Shown here in pieces: positions 49,813 to 61,150 of a stretch of 64,000 bases of DNA. Positions within the stretch are counted from its first letter, which is position 1. Each line of letters starts with the position of its first letter. The notes beneath the pieces were generated by a model. It saw only the letters and a program-made list of their open reading frames with translations, made no database searches and was not told where the DNA came from. This DNA is from Hemicentrotus pulcherrimus. Taxonomy: Eukaryota > Echinodermata > Echinoidea > Camarodonta > Strongylocentrotidae. Where the stretch lies: NCBI GenBank assembly GCA_003118195.1, contig BEXV01000025.1:65926-129925 (forward strand). Reading direction: 5' to 3'. The position numbers and the translations under genes are program-made.

Positions 49813-50588
49813 ATCTATTCATGAATATTCAGAGCCAGTAGAGGATGTAGATCTATTTTGAAACAAACTTAGGCCCTTTTTTTGGCCTATATGCTACATA
49901 CACACAAACACTCCTTTTATTATTTTATATGTCTTTTGTCAATCTTTGTTTATTTCTGTTTTTTTGTTTGTGTTCTGTGATGTTATTTTTCCTCTTATTG
50001 TGTGCATTGTGGAATGTATTCTTGGATTGTCCCAAGTATCATTTTGGTACACACCTTTTGGGGTGTTTCCCCCCCCCCCAACTTTGAAATAACAAAGTAA
50101 TTGGATAAAAATTTTAAAAAAAGTAGCTATCAAATCAAATTGCATAATGTAATCTGGTCATTACATATTGGGAGGGTCCTTACCGCGCAGTTACAGATAT
50201 GGTATAAATTTTGAAGTGGAAAATGATGTATTTTTCCTGTTTATGTGATTCCGTAAGCAGAGGAACTTAGGTGTGAGATGAAAGTACAATAGAACAACCA
50301 TTGTCAATCCCAGCCACTTTTAAACCCTAACAAAATGTTCCACTTTTTTCCTTTCATTGTTGATCATAAGGGAATATTGGCAAACAGATCTCAGTTACAT
50401 GAGGAGGTAGGAGGCTTTCCGCGTCAGCAATTTGCAACTCTTTGACTTTGAAATCATATGCTCAAACCAGTAAAAGTGCAAATTTAAAAAGGACAAAGGG
50501 GAAAGGAAATTTTGCTTGAAATGATTCTCATGGTGTGTGAATGTGGAAATTGCCCTTATGGAGTTGTTGCTGCCCCCTGCCCCCGCCC

Positions 50589-50752
50589 NNNNNNNNNNNN
50601 NNNNNNNNNNNNNNNNNNNNNNNNNNNNNNNNNNNNNNNNNNNNNNNNNNNNNNNNNNNNNNNNNNNNNNNNNNNNNNNNNNNNNNNNNNNNNNNNNNNN
50701 NNNNNNNNNNNNNNNNNNNNNNNNNNNNNNNNNNNNNNNNNNNNNNNNNNNN
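50589..50752. other. Assembly gap of 164 N
   Basis: Flanked on the left by CCCCTGCCCCCGCCC and on the right by a run of C, so the missing sequence is probably a C-rich tract that failed to assemble. Translated open frames across it are meaningless. Confidence 0.99.
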
Positions 50753-53700
50753 CCCCCCCCCCTACAACCTGCTTTCCAAAATTGCAAATTAAAGGGTGGC
50801 ATATTTTTTCCCTCTGTACCCTTCCCTCTGTCCTTATCTGTATTTTCTATTACATTTCCTCTGTGCCTTGTTAGGTTGTCAGACAGAAATAAGTAAATGG
50901 CTAAACCCAAATTGAGCAATTTTGCTCGCATTGCAAATTCTGATAGTTTTGTTTTCGGTTCCTGCCAAAATGTGCATGCATTCCCCCATACTTTTCTTTG
51001 CATATGGCATGGTGCAAAGTATTTATTTGATACTTGATTGCAGATTTTTGCAGTTTTTCCATCTGAAACAGAATGTTATTTCATGGCAATAACTGACTCT
51101 AATGGGTGATAATTTGTAAAAGACTTCATTAAGTTCTTCTTTTGAAACACAAGTGAAATCCCTAGTAGAAAAATAAAACTTGTGACTACCTTGATCAGAC
51201 TCTTAGATTAGATTTATGTACCAGTAATTTAGTTAAAACTTAGGTTTTCAGATGACTCCCTATTGCACCAAGACAATATTTGGGGGCTGTAAATAGTACA
51301 GAAGGGATGTGATTAAGATGGTTTAAAACTTGGAGGTTTTTAAAAAGGATGACAATTGATTTGCACTAAAACATCAGATTTAGATTAAGAATAACGATTG
51401 GCAGTGCCTTATAGATCAGACACTGGTTAAACTCATGAGATTTATATATTTGAGTCTTGGAAGTTTGGCACTACGCTTTATTCAATTTATGAATTGATGG
51501 GTTCGACCAAATCACTCGCATGGTGCTTATTCAAGGATGGGAAGGTTACATTTGGAAAGAAATCCCTAAGCGGTCCTTGACTCGTCGCTTGCCAGATACC
51601 AAATGAAAGATCCAATATCAATTATGCCTTCTCTTTGCTTGGCTATCAGAGAGAAGAGTTCATATTTATTTCATAAACCACATCACCGGACAGTCAGAGA
51701 TACTCACAAGCGATATTGCATTATGCACAATGGCTTTCCATGTATGGCACTGCAAACAATCATGCACCAGGTTTCAGAGACAATCATCCTGTCCTAGAGA
51801 ATGGCTGGCTCAGTCTTAAGAGGCATTCATAAGTTCTGTTCTCCGAGAAATGCTTTTAGCTTGAGTGGGAGTATAAATATTATATAGGATGTATTTATTC
51901 CAGTTCTAATTTATGCGATGTCCGCTTTGCCAATCTATGGCATAGTTGAACTATTTAAGAAGCTCTTTTCTGAGCTTGCAATATCTTCAATGTTTAGATT
52001 AAGGTTGCATTGTAATTGTATCAGTTATAATTTTATACCTGCAAAAGCATCATATGAAACGAGATTATTTTTTTATAAATTCCATTTCCAGTTAGAAATA
52101 TATGTCTGACAATTTTACGTTTCTCATGGTTTCCTCCGTAAAAGAAAAGAAAATTATGAAATATCCTCTTTTCTGCTAGTAGAATAAAGCAGAGGCCCAT
52201 TACCGGTAAATGTTAAAAATTACAACAAAATATGATATGAAAGAGTTTATGAATTATAAGGATGCCATTCCTGTTCCTCATATCAATTAATTTGAACTTC
52301 GTAATGCTCCTACAGACACGATTCATTCTGAAATAATTACTAATGTTGTTTGTGTTACTAAATCATTGTTTTTGTGTATGTTCCACAATTTCCCTTTAAA
52401 TTGGAATATATACCAGTATAGTAGTATTTTATTTGAGCCCATCAGCTGACATGACAGCATATTACATTTAATTAAGTATGTTTCTGTAATTTACAGCGAA
52501 GGTTCACTTTTGAGCATTGCCTTCTAACACTTTGGTATTTAGCATTTATTTGGTTGTTCCTATACTTGTGATTGATGTTCTTGTTGTTGCAATCTACAAA
52601 AACAGGTTTTTATTTGTTTTATTTGGTATTAAACCCTAATCACCTTGATTTTTTTCCTCCAACAAGCAAATAAGCATATATATATATGTGTGGTGTTATA
52701 ATTTTGTTGATTTACTTTTACCTATTGTTTCTGACTAGTTGACGAATTGATTTTGGGTTTATCATCCTATGTTGATGATAACTAACTGATTTCTATGATC
52801 CTTTCTTTTTCCCACCCTTTTTGTTCTTTTGTTTTTCACCACACCCTGCTAAAACCTTTTACTGAATTGGCATGTTTTGAATTTTAAAACAAAATTGAAT
52901 GATGCTTTTTGCTGCAATGATGATTTTTGCAATCACCTTTCTTTTTCTTACTATGGTTTGTGTTAATTATTTTGATTTGCATGCATGTGCGAATGATTTT
53001 GCTTTTATCCTTTTTTATCATGTTTGTTTTTGTGTGGTAATGCACATTTCATCTTCATGAGAAATACTTTTCTTTGTACTTCTCATTGAAATCAACATTG
53101 GTTGATTATGAACATTCTTTTTATACATGTTCCTATGCACTGTGTAAATATTCATGTCTTAATTTGTACTCAATAATAATTCCTTTCATTTTAATGTCCT
53201 GACACATTTTATCATGAATCGATTGATCTTTATTCAATGTTTTGGTTGCCTTGTTCTGGATGACACGCCCTCATACGCTACTTCATCCACACCTTGGAAT
53301 TATCTTTGGTCGTCCCTTCCCCCCTCGCCCCCTTCCCCTCAATTTTATCCAAACAAACGCAACAACCAACAATAACCATAAAATGCCCTCAATATGATCC
53401 TTCCTTTCTTCCTGTCCTGCTGAAATCATTCTCATCTACTTTCTCCTGAAATAATAATAATATTTCAATTATTTCCCAATCAAATAATCAATTAAAACAC
53501 TGCTTCTATTTTTTCTCATCTTATTTGGTTAAACCCTAATTTCCATTGTTTTGAATTGAACTACCACACTTAAATAATAATTTTCATACCAACAATTCAA
53601 TTTAATCGCTTTTGCCCTCAAATTTATTATCGGATCTGTCTTTCAAACATTTTCATCTTAAATGAGGACATTTTGCCTGTTCCTCTTGTGTGTTGTGTCT

Positions 53701-53899
53701 CATTTGATTTACCTTCTGTAACTAATACATTACATGTTTATCTTGAAAAAACAAACAAATCATTATTGCTGTGATAACTAAACTCTGCGTGTGATTATTT
53801 GCACGCACCTATTGCTGTGGGTTACTCTTCATTATGTGGAACCAAAAATATTCTTTAACCCATCAACCCATCCTGTACCCTTTATTTCGGCCTTTATTT

Positions 53900-54225
53900 T
53901 TTTTGGATACAATCCTCCCTTGATGTCCATTATCCATTCCCATCTCATTTTCCATTCCCCCCTCCCCTCCTTTCTTCACCTTCTTTATCTTTCTTTTGTA
54001 CATTATATTTTCTTGCTCCATTTTCTCTCTCTGTCTCTTTGTCTGTCTGTCTCTCTGTGTGTCTCTCTCTCTGTCTCTTTGTCTCTCTCTGTCTCTCTCC
54101 CTATCTCTCTCTCTCTCTCTCTCTTTCCCGCCCCTGTCTGTCACCCCTTCTCTCTCTCTCTACCCCTCTCTCATCCTGTTCTCTCCCCTTTCTCTCCATT
54201 TCTCTTCAATTTTCTTCTACCTTTT
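53900..54225 (+). repeat. Pyrimidine-rich tract with (CT)n and (CTGT)n runs
   Basis: The + strand is almost all C and T, with TCTGTCTCTTTGTCTGTCTG and CTCTCTCTCT runs. It begins ~950 and ends ~620 bases before the HOOK exon. Open frames on both strands are repeat artefacts. Confidence 0.9.
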
Positions 54226-54842
54226 AATTTTTTTGCTCATTTTTCGTTAATCATTTGGACTATTGATTAATTGATTTTTTAAAAAATTAATCTGGTGTTT
54301 GGATATTCATTCCCGATTGCACCTTTTTTCTCAATTTATCATTTAAAAATCTTAAACTGTTCAAAATCCTTTGACAAAAATCCCTTTTTTACAATTATCA
54401 TTATACCCCTAAACTGATTCAAACCCTACCTCGTACTACCACAATTTGAGGTCTCCCCTTCCTTGTTTCCTCCCTCCCTCCCTCCCTTATCCTTCTGTGA
54501 TCGGTGTTTGGACTTTGCTGCTGGTACCCTGTTTTGCCTCTAATTTGTGACCCATCCACTAATTTTACCAATCCTTCTCTTCAACCCCTGTCAACCCATT
54601 TTTACATTACATTTACATTTTTTACGATACATACCATATCCTTCCATTTTACCATATTCTAACCAATTAACCTGATCGTCAATTAACTGAAACTCCATTA
54701 ACATATTTCATCCGTAACATCCTATATTCTATTCTCACTTCAAATATGACACCATCATCATACCCATTGTGTCATATGTGAACCCCCATCACACGGGATG
54801 CTGGTCTTTTCACCCCTTTTACACTCGATGTTGCCCCCCTAG

Positions 54843-55099
54843 TAGCAGTAACACCATGACCATCCCCTCCTCCCCCAGTAGCAAGGGAAGCCTTTCTAGC
54901 TTCCCGGGCCTGTCGTTCCTCCAGAACAAGGCCTCCACACTCCCTCTTAACGCTAGTAAGACCAACCATTTGGCTTCCCCCCGTCACAGCAGGTCCACCA
55001 GTGGTCTCAGTTCTAGCTCCAACCTCGGCGACTTCCCGGCTGGACTACCCAACTCAAAGTCATCCAACAATTCAAGAGGATCCACGCCCCCAACTCCAG
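54843..55099 (+). CDS. CACNB: CACNB HOOK exon with several possible acceptors
   Basis: The reading frame is open from before 54843 to the donor CCAG|GTGAGC at 55099/55100. It encodes a serine-, proline- and asparagine-rich linker containing GLSSSSNLGDFPAG and SSNNSRGSTPPTP, matching the vertebrate HOOK pattern (N)SSSSLGD...(R)xTPPxS. The previous exon needs one base to finish its codon. Acceptor AGs ending at 54842, 54845, 54848 and 54878 all satisfy this phase. The last has the best pyrimidine tract (CATCCCCTCCTCCCCCAG) and would give RLGNSKGSLSS, close to the vertebrate RLGSSKSG start, so 54879 is my preferred start; 54843 is the longest option. The exon is unusually CG- and C-rich for this window. 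Confidence 0.88.
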
Positions 55100-56899
55100 G
55101 TGAGCCTTCAATCCTTCTTCTCAAGTCATTTTATGCAGCTATATAAATCAAACAAAACTTCTGAGGCGGATCTAAAATTTTCTTTGGGAAACAAAGCTAT
55201 GAAATTTCATTAAAGGGGCATTGTTTTCCTCATTGTGTTTGTATGATATGCAAATTGGGTCCAAAAAGGGGGAATCGTCTAGTTGTGCTACTCCACCCCT
55301 CCCCCCTCCCCCATCCCCCTCTCCAACTAGAATGTCAATTATTAAAGATACCTATGACGTTTCACCATGAGATTTACAACTAACATTTTGAATAGTAAAA
55401 ATAAAGGACATCATTTCCAGGGGGTTGATTCGACTTAACTTTGATAGTAAGAAACAAGCAAGAGGCCCCTAGTTTCACATCCATCCTGCTGACATTATCA
55501 TTTTGTATGCATATTGTACAAAAATATATCTCAGTCGGCTGTTGTTCTTACTTCAAAGCTAGGCCATACAATTTCAGACATCTGAAGGCTTTAGATTCAA
55601 GTATGAATGAATAATTCATATGGGCTAAACCTCCTTCTAGTAAGGATGTAATCTAGAGACTAAAAGCACAGGCATCTCCATCAAGCATACACAAAATTTA
55701 AAAGGTCGAAGATTCAAATCTCGAGGAGGGATTTTCCCCTCCTAATATCGAGCTATCAATTTTTTTTGTTTAGCCTAAATAAGCGCTAAGCTTTCAATAA
55801 ATGTCAATACCAAACTGTACTGCTTATCGTGATGACACTGCTGAAACCTAAATACACGTAATAATGATTCTTGAAAACATTTTGCAATGACATTTATAGA
55901 TTGTATACAAAAATAATAGGACAGTATTGGCAACAGTAGCCAGTCAGTGAGATAATCAGATTAAAGACAAGCTCAGCAAAATGTTGGTGTGAGTCTACTG
56001 TGAATTAAGAAATGTCAGGGAATGTGTTGAAACTTCATATGAGCTGGATTCAAGGAATTGATCTGTTACCCTTTAACCTTTGCCAATACTGCAAAACATC
56101 CATGATCTAAAAAATGATGCCACTTTAGGTTGTGCAACAACATATACTTCTAGACGATTACCCAATCCTCCATATTCTTTATCTCTTTGAAATGTTTCAA
56201 ACTTTAGTTTTTTTCTTCTACTGCATTGACATTTGTAAAATGTCAGTCCTGAGAGTGACTGAAAAGTAGCAGATTAGCATGGCTCCCCTTGGGTAAAGCA
56301 CGACATTATACGAACACCGATATTCAATGGAAGAGAATGTCAGATCTTCTGTCTCTGCCCTTCTTGCCTTGTCCGTTTCTCTCTCTCTCTCTGGTTTCTT
56401 TCTTTTTTGAAGATGTCTGATAAATCCATAATGATCCAAAGATCACAAACTCTCCTTTCGAACTCCTCAGATGATAACCCATAAAGCTCTGAGTAAAGTT
56501 GATGCTGCGGCTGTTTTTAGCTCACTATCACTTTTTCTGTATGTAAAATCAGAAAATTCTTTATAGTCTATATATGTTTTGCCCTTTTTGGAAATTCAAC
56601 GTATGCTCACTGCATTTAAGCTCCTTATGCTCCATGTAAAAGTTAATCAGTATTATATAAAAAATGGGGTTGGTACAAGGACTTAACTGTGACATACAAA
56701 GTCAAAAGCTGGTTGGCTGTAGGTATGTGGGTCAAGCACCGAATGTCCACTCTTGTCGGGGTAAAAATGAATAATGCATCGGAACAGTAAGGACTGTGTG
56801 TGTGTGTGGGACATAATTGGTCTCCTCTCACAAACTCTTCTATATAAATCAATAATAATTGAATATGATAATTAAGTTATTTATGTCTCTGCTCAATAG
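55100..56899 (+). other. CACNB intron, little content
   Basis: A 1.8-kb intron. At 55695-55745 a segment containing GGTCGAAGATTCAAATCTCG resembles a pol III B box of a tRNA-derived SINE, but no A box was found. A C-rich run occurs at 55290-55325. Nothing else is recognised. Confidence 0.6.
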
Positions 56900-57009
56900 A
56901 TGGGGACCAGAATGGGCTGGAGGAGGACACAGGCGATACGCTAAGTCGGTCAAGAGGGAGCACGATTTCGCCACAACCTAAGGAGAAGCGTAAACCATTC
57001 TTCAAGAAG
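56900..57009 (+). CDS. CACNB: CACNB HOOK exon leading to the last SH3 strand
   Basis: The acceptor CTGCTCAATAG precedes two bases that complete GAT (D) with the previous exon, then GDQNGLEEDTGD, a serine-rich segment, and EKRKPFFKK at the donor AAG|GTTTGT. Vertebrate CACNB2 has the counterpart exon (7A type) with a TGLDAEE-like acidic start and EKRMPFFKK end. KPFFKK begins the last SH3 strand, separated from the rest of SH3 by the HOOK, as in all beta subunits. The GTTTGT donor is weaker than the others. Confidence 0.95.
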
Positions 57010-58192
57010 GTTTGTCCACTTTTGCTGACTCTCTGTAACATTTATTTTGTTTGTGCTCAGGATAAAATGTCAAGTTAGATGAACTGTGACAGCAGTAAGG
57101 TTAAAAACCTTATGAATGTAAATGAAAATGTTGAAAGGCTCTTGATGCAATCAGATTTATCCCATGATCCAAGGTTCTTGGAGCGTTAAGTTTTTTGGAT
57201 TTTATTATTTAAAGTTACTTCTTCAAGATTTAGTTAGCATTTGCTTCGATAAAATGTCATATTCTACATAACATGAAAGACAAAAGGTCTGGAATCTTGT
57301 GTTTAAATGTTAAAGAGCGTGTCATGGAACATGTTTCGAGTTCCATGAGGGAACGTTTTTGGTTTAGATTCAAGTAAATTAGGTCAAATGTACTTCCACA
57401 ACCTTTGGTGAGCATGTGCTCACTCTACAATATTCTGCAGGTGGTAATGCTGAAAAGCTCATTTTGCCATCAAACTAAAATTGAGGTTGCATAATGCAAA
57501 AAAAGTTTATACTGGTGTGGTTCCCACCAGCATAAAATACCCTTTATTGCAAAAAATTATCCTTTGTTTTGTTCCAAAGAACTCTATTAAAATTGACCAT
57601 TGGGAAAGTCGAATTCTTTTATAGTTAGTGTCACATTTATAGTTAGTCTTACATTTTTCTGACCAGTTTACCTCAGCTCTTTAATATGCATCTTTCAAAA
57701 CCTGAATCACTCACCAGTCCCATGTAATGTTTTCAAATAATGAATATAAAAAATGCAAAATGCATCAGTCTGTGACATTTTCCAACATAACATGAGTGAA
57801 AAACAAATTTTATTATTATTCATCATACCAGACTTGTGGTTTCCTCTCTAAGGTCATGTCAAACATGGCAGACAGTAAGACACCTAGAAGGAGTCAAATG
57901 GAACATATGCTATCACACTCCGAATTGAGCAGAATTTTATGACATATATTCATAGCTCAAAGACATATGTTTGATATCAGACATGCTTGAATTGTAGAAC
58001 ACTGTGCACACAGGTACATGTACATATTCTTACCCAAACAAAGCCTTTCATATTTTCCATGAGGCATGAAATAAAACAGTCGGAATGAAAATGCTTGTAG
58101 TGTCACTGTTTGAAAAGTACCATATGCAGTTCACAAACAAAACTCATTTATCGTTATCTCTCAGCTTGAAACAAACTTTTTTTTTTCCAGCT

Positions 58193-58562
58193 TTAAAGGG
58201 ATCCAGTATCTTTGTCTCAGATTCTGGAACAAAATTCTGGATTTAGCTCATGATGCAATAATAATTATAAACCTTAAGTCAATCAGGAACCCCATGACTT
58301 TAACAAGCCGATCGCCTGCCTGATTATCAAGATATTTATGATTGGAATAACAAATTTTGAAAACCGTTCGCCTGACGGTTTTCATAACACTACAGTCTAT
58401 TGGGGAAAACGATTATGGTAAAACCGGTCACTCAAAGATTTTTACTTTTTTGAGGCACTTCTTGATCATTTTGAAGGGCTTCAATATTACACCATATCAC
58501 AGACACTGATAACACGCAGGGCCGTGTTTCTCAGATTTGACATTGTTAAACGATCCCTTTAA
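58193..58562. mobile_element. TTAA-flanked MITE, TTAAAGGGATC family (copy 2)
   Basis: It aligns in reverse over its full length to 3537-3921, with TTAA at both ends and the same central GAAAACCGT-N7-ACGGTTTTC palindrome (58359-58383). Confidence 0.88.
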
Positions 58563-58636
58563 CAGCAATATGAGACTATTATGCCACAGACCGGCCAATA
58601 TTTCTTTGTACATATTTATTGCTGTTTTCCTTGCAG

Positions 58637-58700
58637 ATGGAAAATGTTCATCCACATATAGTTAGATTTTGGGGACCCATATGTTCACTGTATGCTTGTT
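58637..58700 (+). pseudogene. Decoy acceptor and degenerate copy of GK exon 5' edge (copy A)
   Basis: The acceptor TGTTTTCCTTGCAG is followed by ATGGAAAATGTTCATCCACA, versus ACGGAAAATGTTCCTCCATA at the true exon start (17 of 20 identical). In the exon phase it reads MENVHPHIV, then loses similarity and reaches a TAG after 22 codons. It most likely arose by local duplication of the exon's 5' edge and then decayed. Use as a rare terminal or poison exon is possible but not shown. Confidence 0.55.
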
Positions 58701-58785
58701 AGTGTTGAGATACCATTTCAGATACTTTTCACAATATCTTTTTATACATTGCCTCCTGTAAACGATTTGTCAAGTTTGTTTATCA

Positions 58786-59145
58786 TTAAAGGTAAAGACC
58801 AGTATTGGAAACGCCCCAATTTAAAAAAAAATGAAGTGGAAGCTCTCATTACCGACTAATACATCATGATAAAAAATTTGCCCGGAAACCACCTAATAAT
58901 TCATATTTTTGGTAAATTTGTTTCTCTCATGGTCTGTGAGAGATCTAGGGTAGTCCCATATACACTGTACATCTCTCTATGTATAGTGCTCTTAACTTTA
59001 CGAAGAATGTGCCAAATTTCTTATCATTTTGATGATTCCAAAACCTTGCAGATGCTAGATGCTAGATGATCAACCTTTTCTGATCGATTCCACAACGTTT
59101 CTTTCGCAATGCAATCGCATGACCACAACTGGTCTTTACCTTTAA
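58786..59145. mobile_element. TTAA-flanked MITE, AGGTAAAGACCAGT family, reversed
   Basis: TTAA|AGGTAAAGACCAGTATTGG starts it and CAACTGGTCTTTACCT|TTAA ends it. The interior is the reverse of 38251-38624. It lies between the two decoy acceptors. Confidence 0.9.
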
Positions 59146-59229
59146 CTTTTTGTGCCATGGGCTTGCCAATGTTCCTTCAAGGAAACTTGTACATGATTGA
59201 TAATAATTCATTGATGTTTTAACCTGCAG

Positions 59230-59247
59230 ACAGAGAATGTTACTTGA
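59230..59247 (+). pseudogene. Decoy acceptor and truncated copy of GK exon 5' edge (copy B)
   Basis: The acceptor GATGTTTTAACCTGCAG is followed by codons for TENVT and an in-frame TGA. The true exon starts TENVPP. The sequence upstream of this acceptor (TGATAATAATTCATTGATGTTTT) also resembles that upstream of the true exon (TGATAATTGTTAATTTATGTTG). If used, it would end the protein just before the GK domain. Confidence 0.5.
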
Positions 59248-59390
59248 CGTGAAGGAAGCTGAAGAAAGCTCATTTAGCATTATTGGAGTATGTGCTAGAT
59301 CTGTATCTTTCACAATTTCTTTTTATTCACATGTACATGCACATGAATGTATAGGTGTGTGATAATTGTTAATTTATGTTGTTTTTGCAG

Positions 59391-59530
59391 ACGGAAAATG
59401 TTCCTCCATATGATGTGGTACCGTCGATGCGACCTGTTGTACTGGTTGGCCCCTCACTCAAGGGTTATGAGGTCACTGATATGATGCAGAAAGCACTCTT
59501 TGATTACTTGAAAAGGAAGTTTGAAGGAAG
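59391..59530 (+). CDS. CACNB: CACNB exon, last SH3 strand and start of GK-like domain
   Basis: The acceptor GTTGTTTTTGCAG precedes [15 protein letters not shown], then [20 protein letters not shown] and [10 protein letters not shown] with the first two bases of an arginine codon before donor GTAAGA (phase 2). GPSLKGYE replaces the GPSGxGKS/T P-loop of true guanylate kinases, so the domain is catalytically dead, as in all beta subunits. The segment from KGYEVTDMM to EGR is the classical beta interaction domain, which stabilises the groove that binds the channel alpha1 helix. Two shorter look-alikes of its 5' edge lie upstream (58637 and 59230). Confidence 0.98.
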
Positions 59531-60368
59531 GTAAGACCCCCGCATTTACAGCTAGCTCCGTAAAACCAAATCAATTTCTTAACCTTATATTAAAATGCAA
59601 AATATGTATCTATTGACACTTCCCAAGTCAAATTTTGGATACCGGTAAGTCAAACGATTTTTTGCGGTCCCATAGATTCAACTTTAATATGCAGAGTTAA
59701 CTGTATCTATATTCTAATAAATCCTTTGGATAATTCGGAGCAACATTGATATGTATCACATAGGCTGTATGCAAAATATCGAGTTGATGATGTAATCCGC
59801 TTACTTTTTTCTATCCGTTTTGTACATAAATTGAACAAATTATGTGAAACTTGAAAATTCCATAATTTTCTCATTTGTCATCTGATTTTGATCTAAGTTT
59901 CACTGTTTAGTTTCTTCAAATTTTCTCTATATGTTCGATTCATTTGCAAATGGGCGGGACTTGCCCTATGTTAAAGGGGACACTTTCATACTTAATCTGA
60001 TTAATTAAGGTTGTAGGGGTCTGAACTTTAATTGCTCTTTGTTTGAACTCGCGTGATAAAAACCAAAAAGGGAATATGATATTATGGTACCTGCATAAAA
60101 TATAGAGAGAGAAGGATGCTGTATAAAACTACATGCATGCATGTATATAAGACCAGCAAGTCAAGTAATAATTGTTTATGGGTCATAACTGAAGTGTTAT
60201 CTTCTCATGTTACAAAAGTAAATGGCCTGGTGAGAGCGAGAGATTTTTTTTTCTTTCTAGAATTGATTTTAATTGATATATCAATGACATCAATATGTAA
60301 AACCTGAATATTTATATGCAGGGGTGTTGTACATTTGTATGTGGAGCATGTGACATATAACATGGTTA

Positions 60369-60449
60369 TCAGCAGAAAGCCAGAAGGATGTTAACTTGTC
60401 TACACTTTAATTGAAACAGACTTAATGTCCTTTCAGCTCTCAACAGAGG
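60369..60449. repeat. Foldback repeat in intron before exon 60844
   Basis: TCAGCAGAAAGCCAGAAGGATGTTAACTTG pairs with AGACTTAATGTCCTTTCAGCTCTCAACAGA. Confidence 0.7.
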
Positions 60450-60454
60450 ATATA

Positions 60455-60715
60455 GTAATAATAATAATACTCAGTTTTTAACTCCCTGGTTTTTATATAG
60501 AGCTTAATATTAAAATCACTAAACGCTTCCAAATTAGGAGATTATTAACCTCGGCTTTAGCTGTGCTGCAATTACGGCGCTCTATCATTTCAAAGAATTA
60601 ATTTCTGCCAGGTACCCATTTACATCACCTGGGTTGAGTGTGGCAAATGTAGATCAATGTCTTGCCAAAGGACATTAGTGCCGCGGCGGGTCTCGAACCG
60701 TGGACCTTGTCAAGT
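60455..60715 (-). mobile_element. Deu-like SINE with LINE-type tail
   Basis: On the - strand it reads a B box ACGGTTCGAGACC (near 60700), then CACTAATGTCCTTTGGCAAGACATTGAT (Deu-like core), a body with GGTACCTGGCAG, AGAGCGCCGTAATTGC and TAAGCTCTATATAA, and a final ATTATTATTATTACT. The core is shared with the SINE at 11094 although the tRNA-like heads differ. No clear A box was found. Confidence 0.65.
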
Positions 60716-60843
60716 CATTAAATGTATATACATGTACTTTCCACAATATGCTCTACGTGATAAATCAACTTTGCTATGATTAGATATATTATAATTCATT
60801 CATTCATTCATTTTATTTTCAATTTATTTTTTCTTACATCAAG

Positions 60844-60956
60844 GATTTGCATCACACGTGTGACAGCAGACATTGCCCTTGCCAAGCGGTCAGTTCTCAA
60901 CAATCCTAAAAGTCGGCAGATCATTGAGCGGTCAAATAGTCGCTCATCCAGTATAG
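60844..60956 (+). CDS. CACNB: CACNB exon, GK-like domain middle
   Basis: One base completes arginine, then the frame reads [37 protein letters not shown] and a single G before donor GTAAGG (phase 1). This matches the vertebrate [20 protein letters not shown] and IIERSNTRSSL segments. The acceptor is TTTTTTCTTACATCAAG. A degenerate copy of the last ~40 bases of the exon plus its donor region lies 171 bases downstream (61091-61150). Confidence 0.97.
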
Positions 60957-61090
60957 GTAAGGCCCTCGACGGAGAGTTATAAAAGTTGCTGGGCTCTTTC
61001 CCCTCTTCAGACATCTGTAGTATTGCACTTAGTCAAGCAAATTTCAATCAACATTATAACTAAACTAAATTTGACAATTCAGAAATTTAA

Positions 61091-61150
61091 ATCATTGAGC
61101 GGTCAATTGGTAGCTTATCCAGCATAAATAAGACCCTCAACTGTGGGTGA
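61091..61150 (+). pseudogene. Decayed duplicate of the end of exon 60844-60956 with lost donor
   Basis: ATCATTGAGCGGTCAA is identical to the exon at 60920-60935, and similarity continues through the exon end and into the intron (TAAGACCCTCAAC versus TAAGGCCCTCGAC). At the position of the donor, AG|GTAAGG has become AAATAAGA, so the splice site is gone. The offset is 171 bases. This is a local tandem duplication of an exon/intron boundary that is no longer functional. Confidence 0.7.

Larger units (their letters stand above)
49569..54842 (+). other. CACNB intron with assembly gap and pyrimidine-rich 3' part
   Basis: A 5.3-kb intron. It contains a foldback copy (49739-49812), the gap at 50589-50752, and from about 52600 onward a strongly T/C-rich + strand culminating in the CT tract at 53900-54225. 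The stretch 50760-52500 shows nothing recognisable. Any alternative HOOK exon hidden in the gap would be missed. Confidence 0.7.
57010..59390 (+). other. CACNB intron with two MITEs and two decoy acceptors
   Basis: A 2.4-kb intron. 57010-58192 shows nothing recognisable. Then come TTAA MITEs (58193-58562 and 58786-59145) and two acceptor-plus-TENV look-alikes of the following exon (58637 and 59230). Confidence 0.8.
59531..60843 (+). other. CACNB intron with foldback copy and SINE
   Basis: A 1.3-kb intron. 59531-60360 is AT-rich with no recognised content. It is followed by a foldback copy (60369-60449) and a Deu-like SINE on the - strand (60455-60715). Confidence 0.75.

Noticed and set aside
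50395..51003. 202-residue open frame on the - strand and three + strand frames nearby
   Set aside because: They run through the N gap, and the coding length is produced by undetermined bases.
53791..54270. Open frames of 159, 93 and 84 residues around the CT tract
   Set aside because: Stops are rare in (CT)n on either strand; the peptides are pure SL/RE repeats with no domain.
54772..54987. 71-residue frame on the - strand
   Set aside because: It is the shadow of the CACNB HOOK exon on the opposite strand.
55695..55745. Second tRNA-derived SINE suggested by a B-box-like GATTCAAATCT
   Set aside because: No A box, no recognisable core and no target duplication; mentioned only within the intron description.
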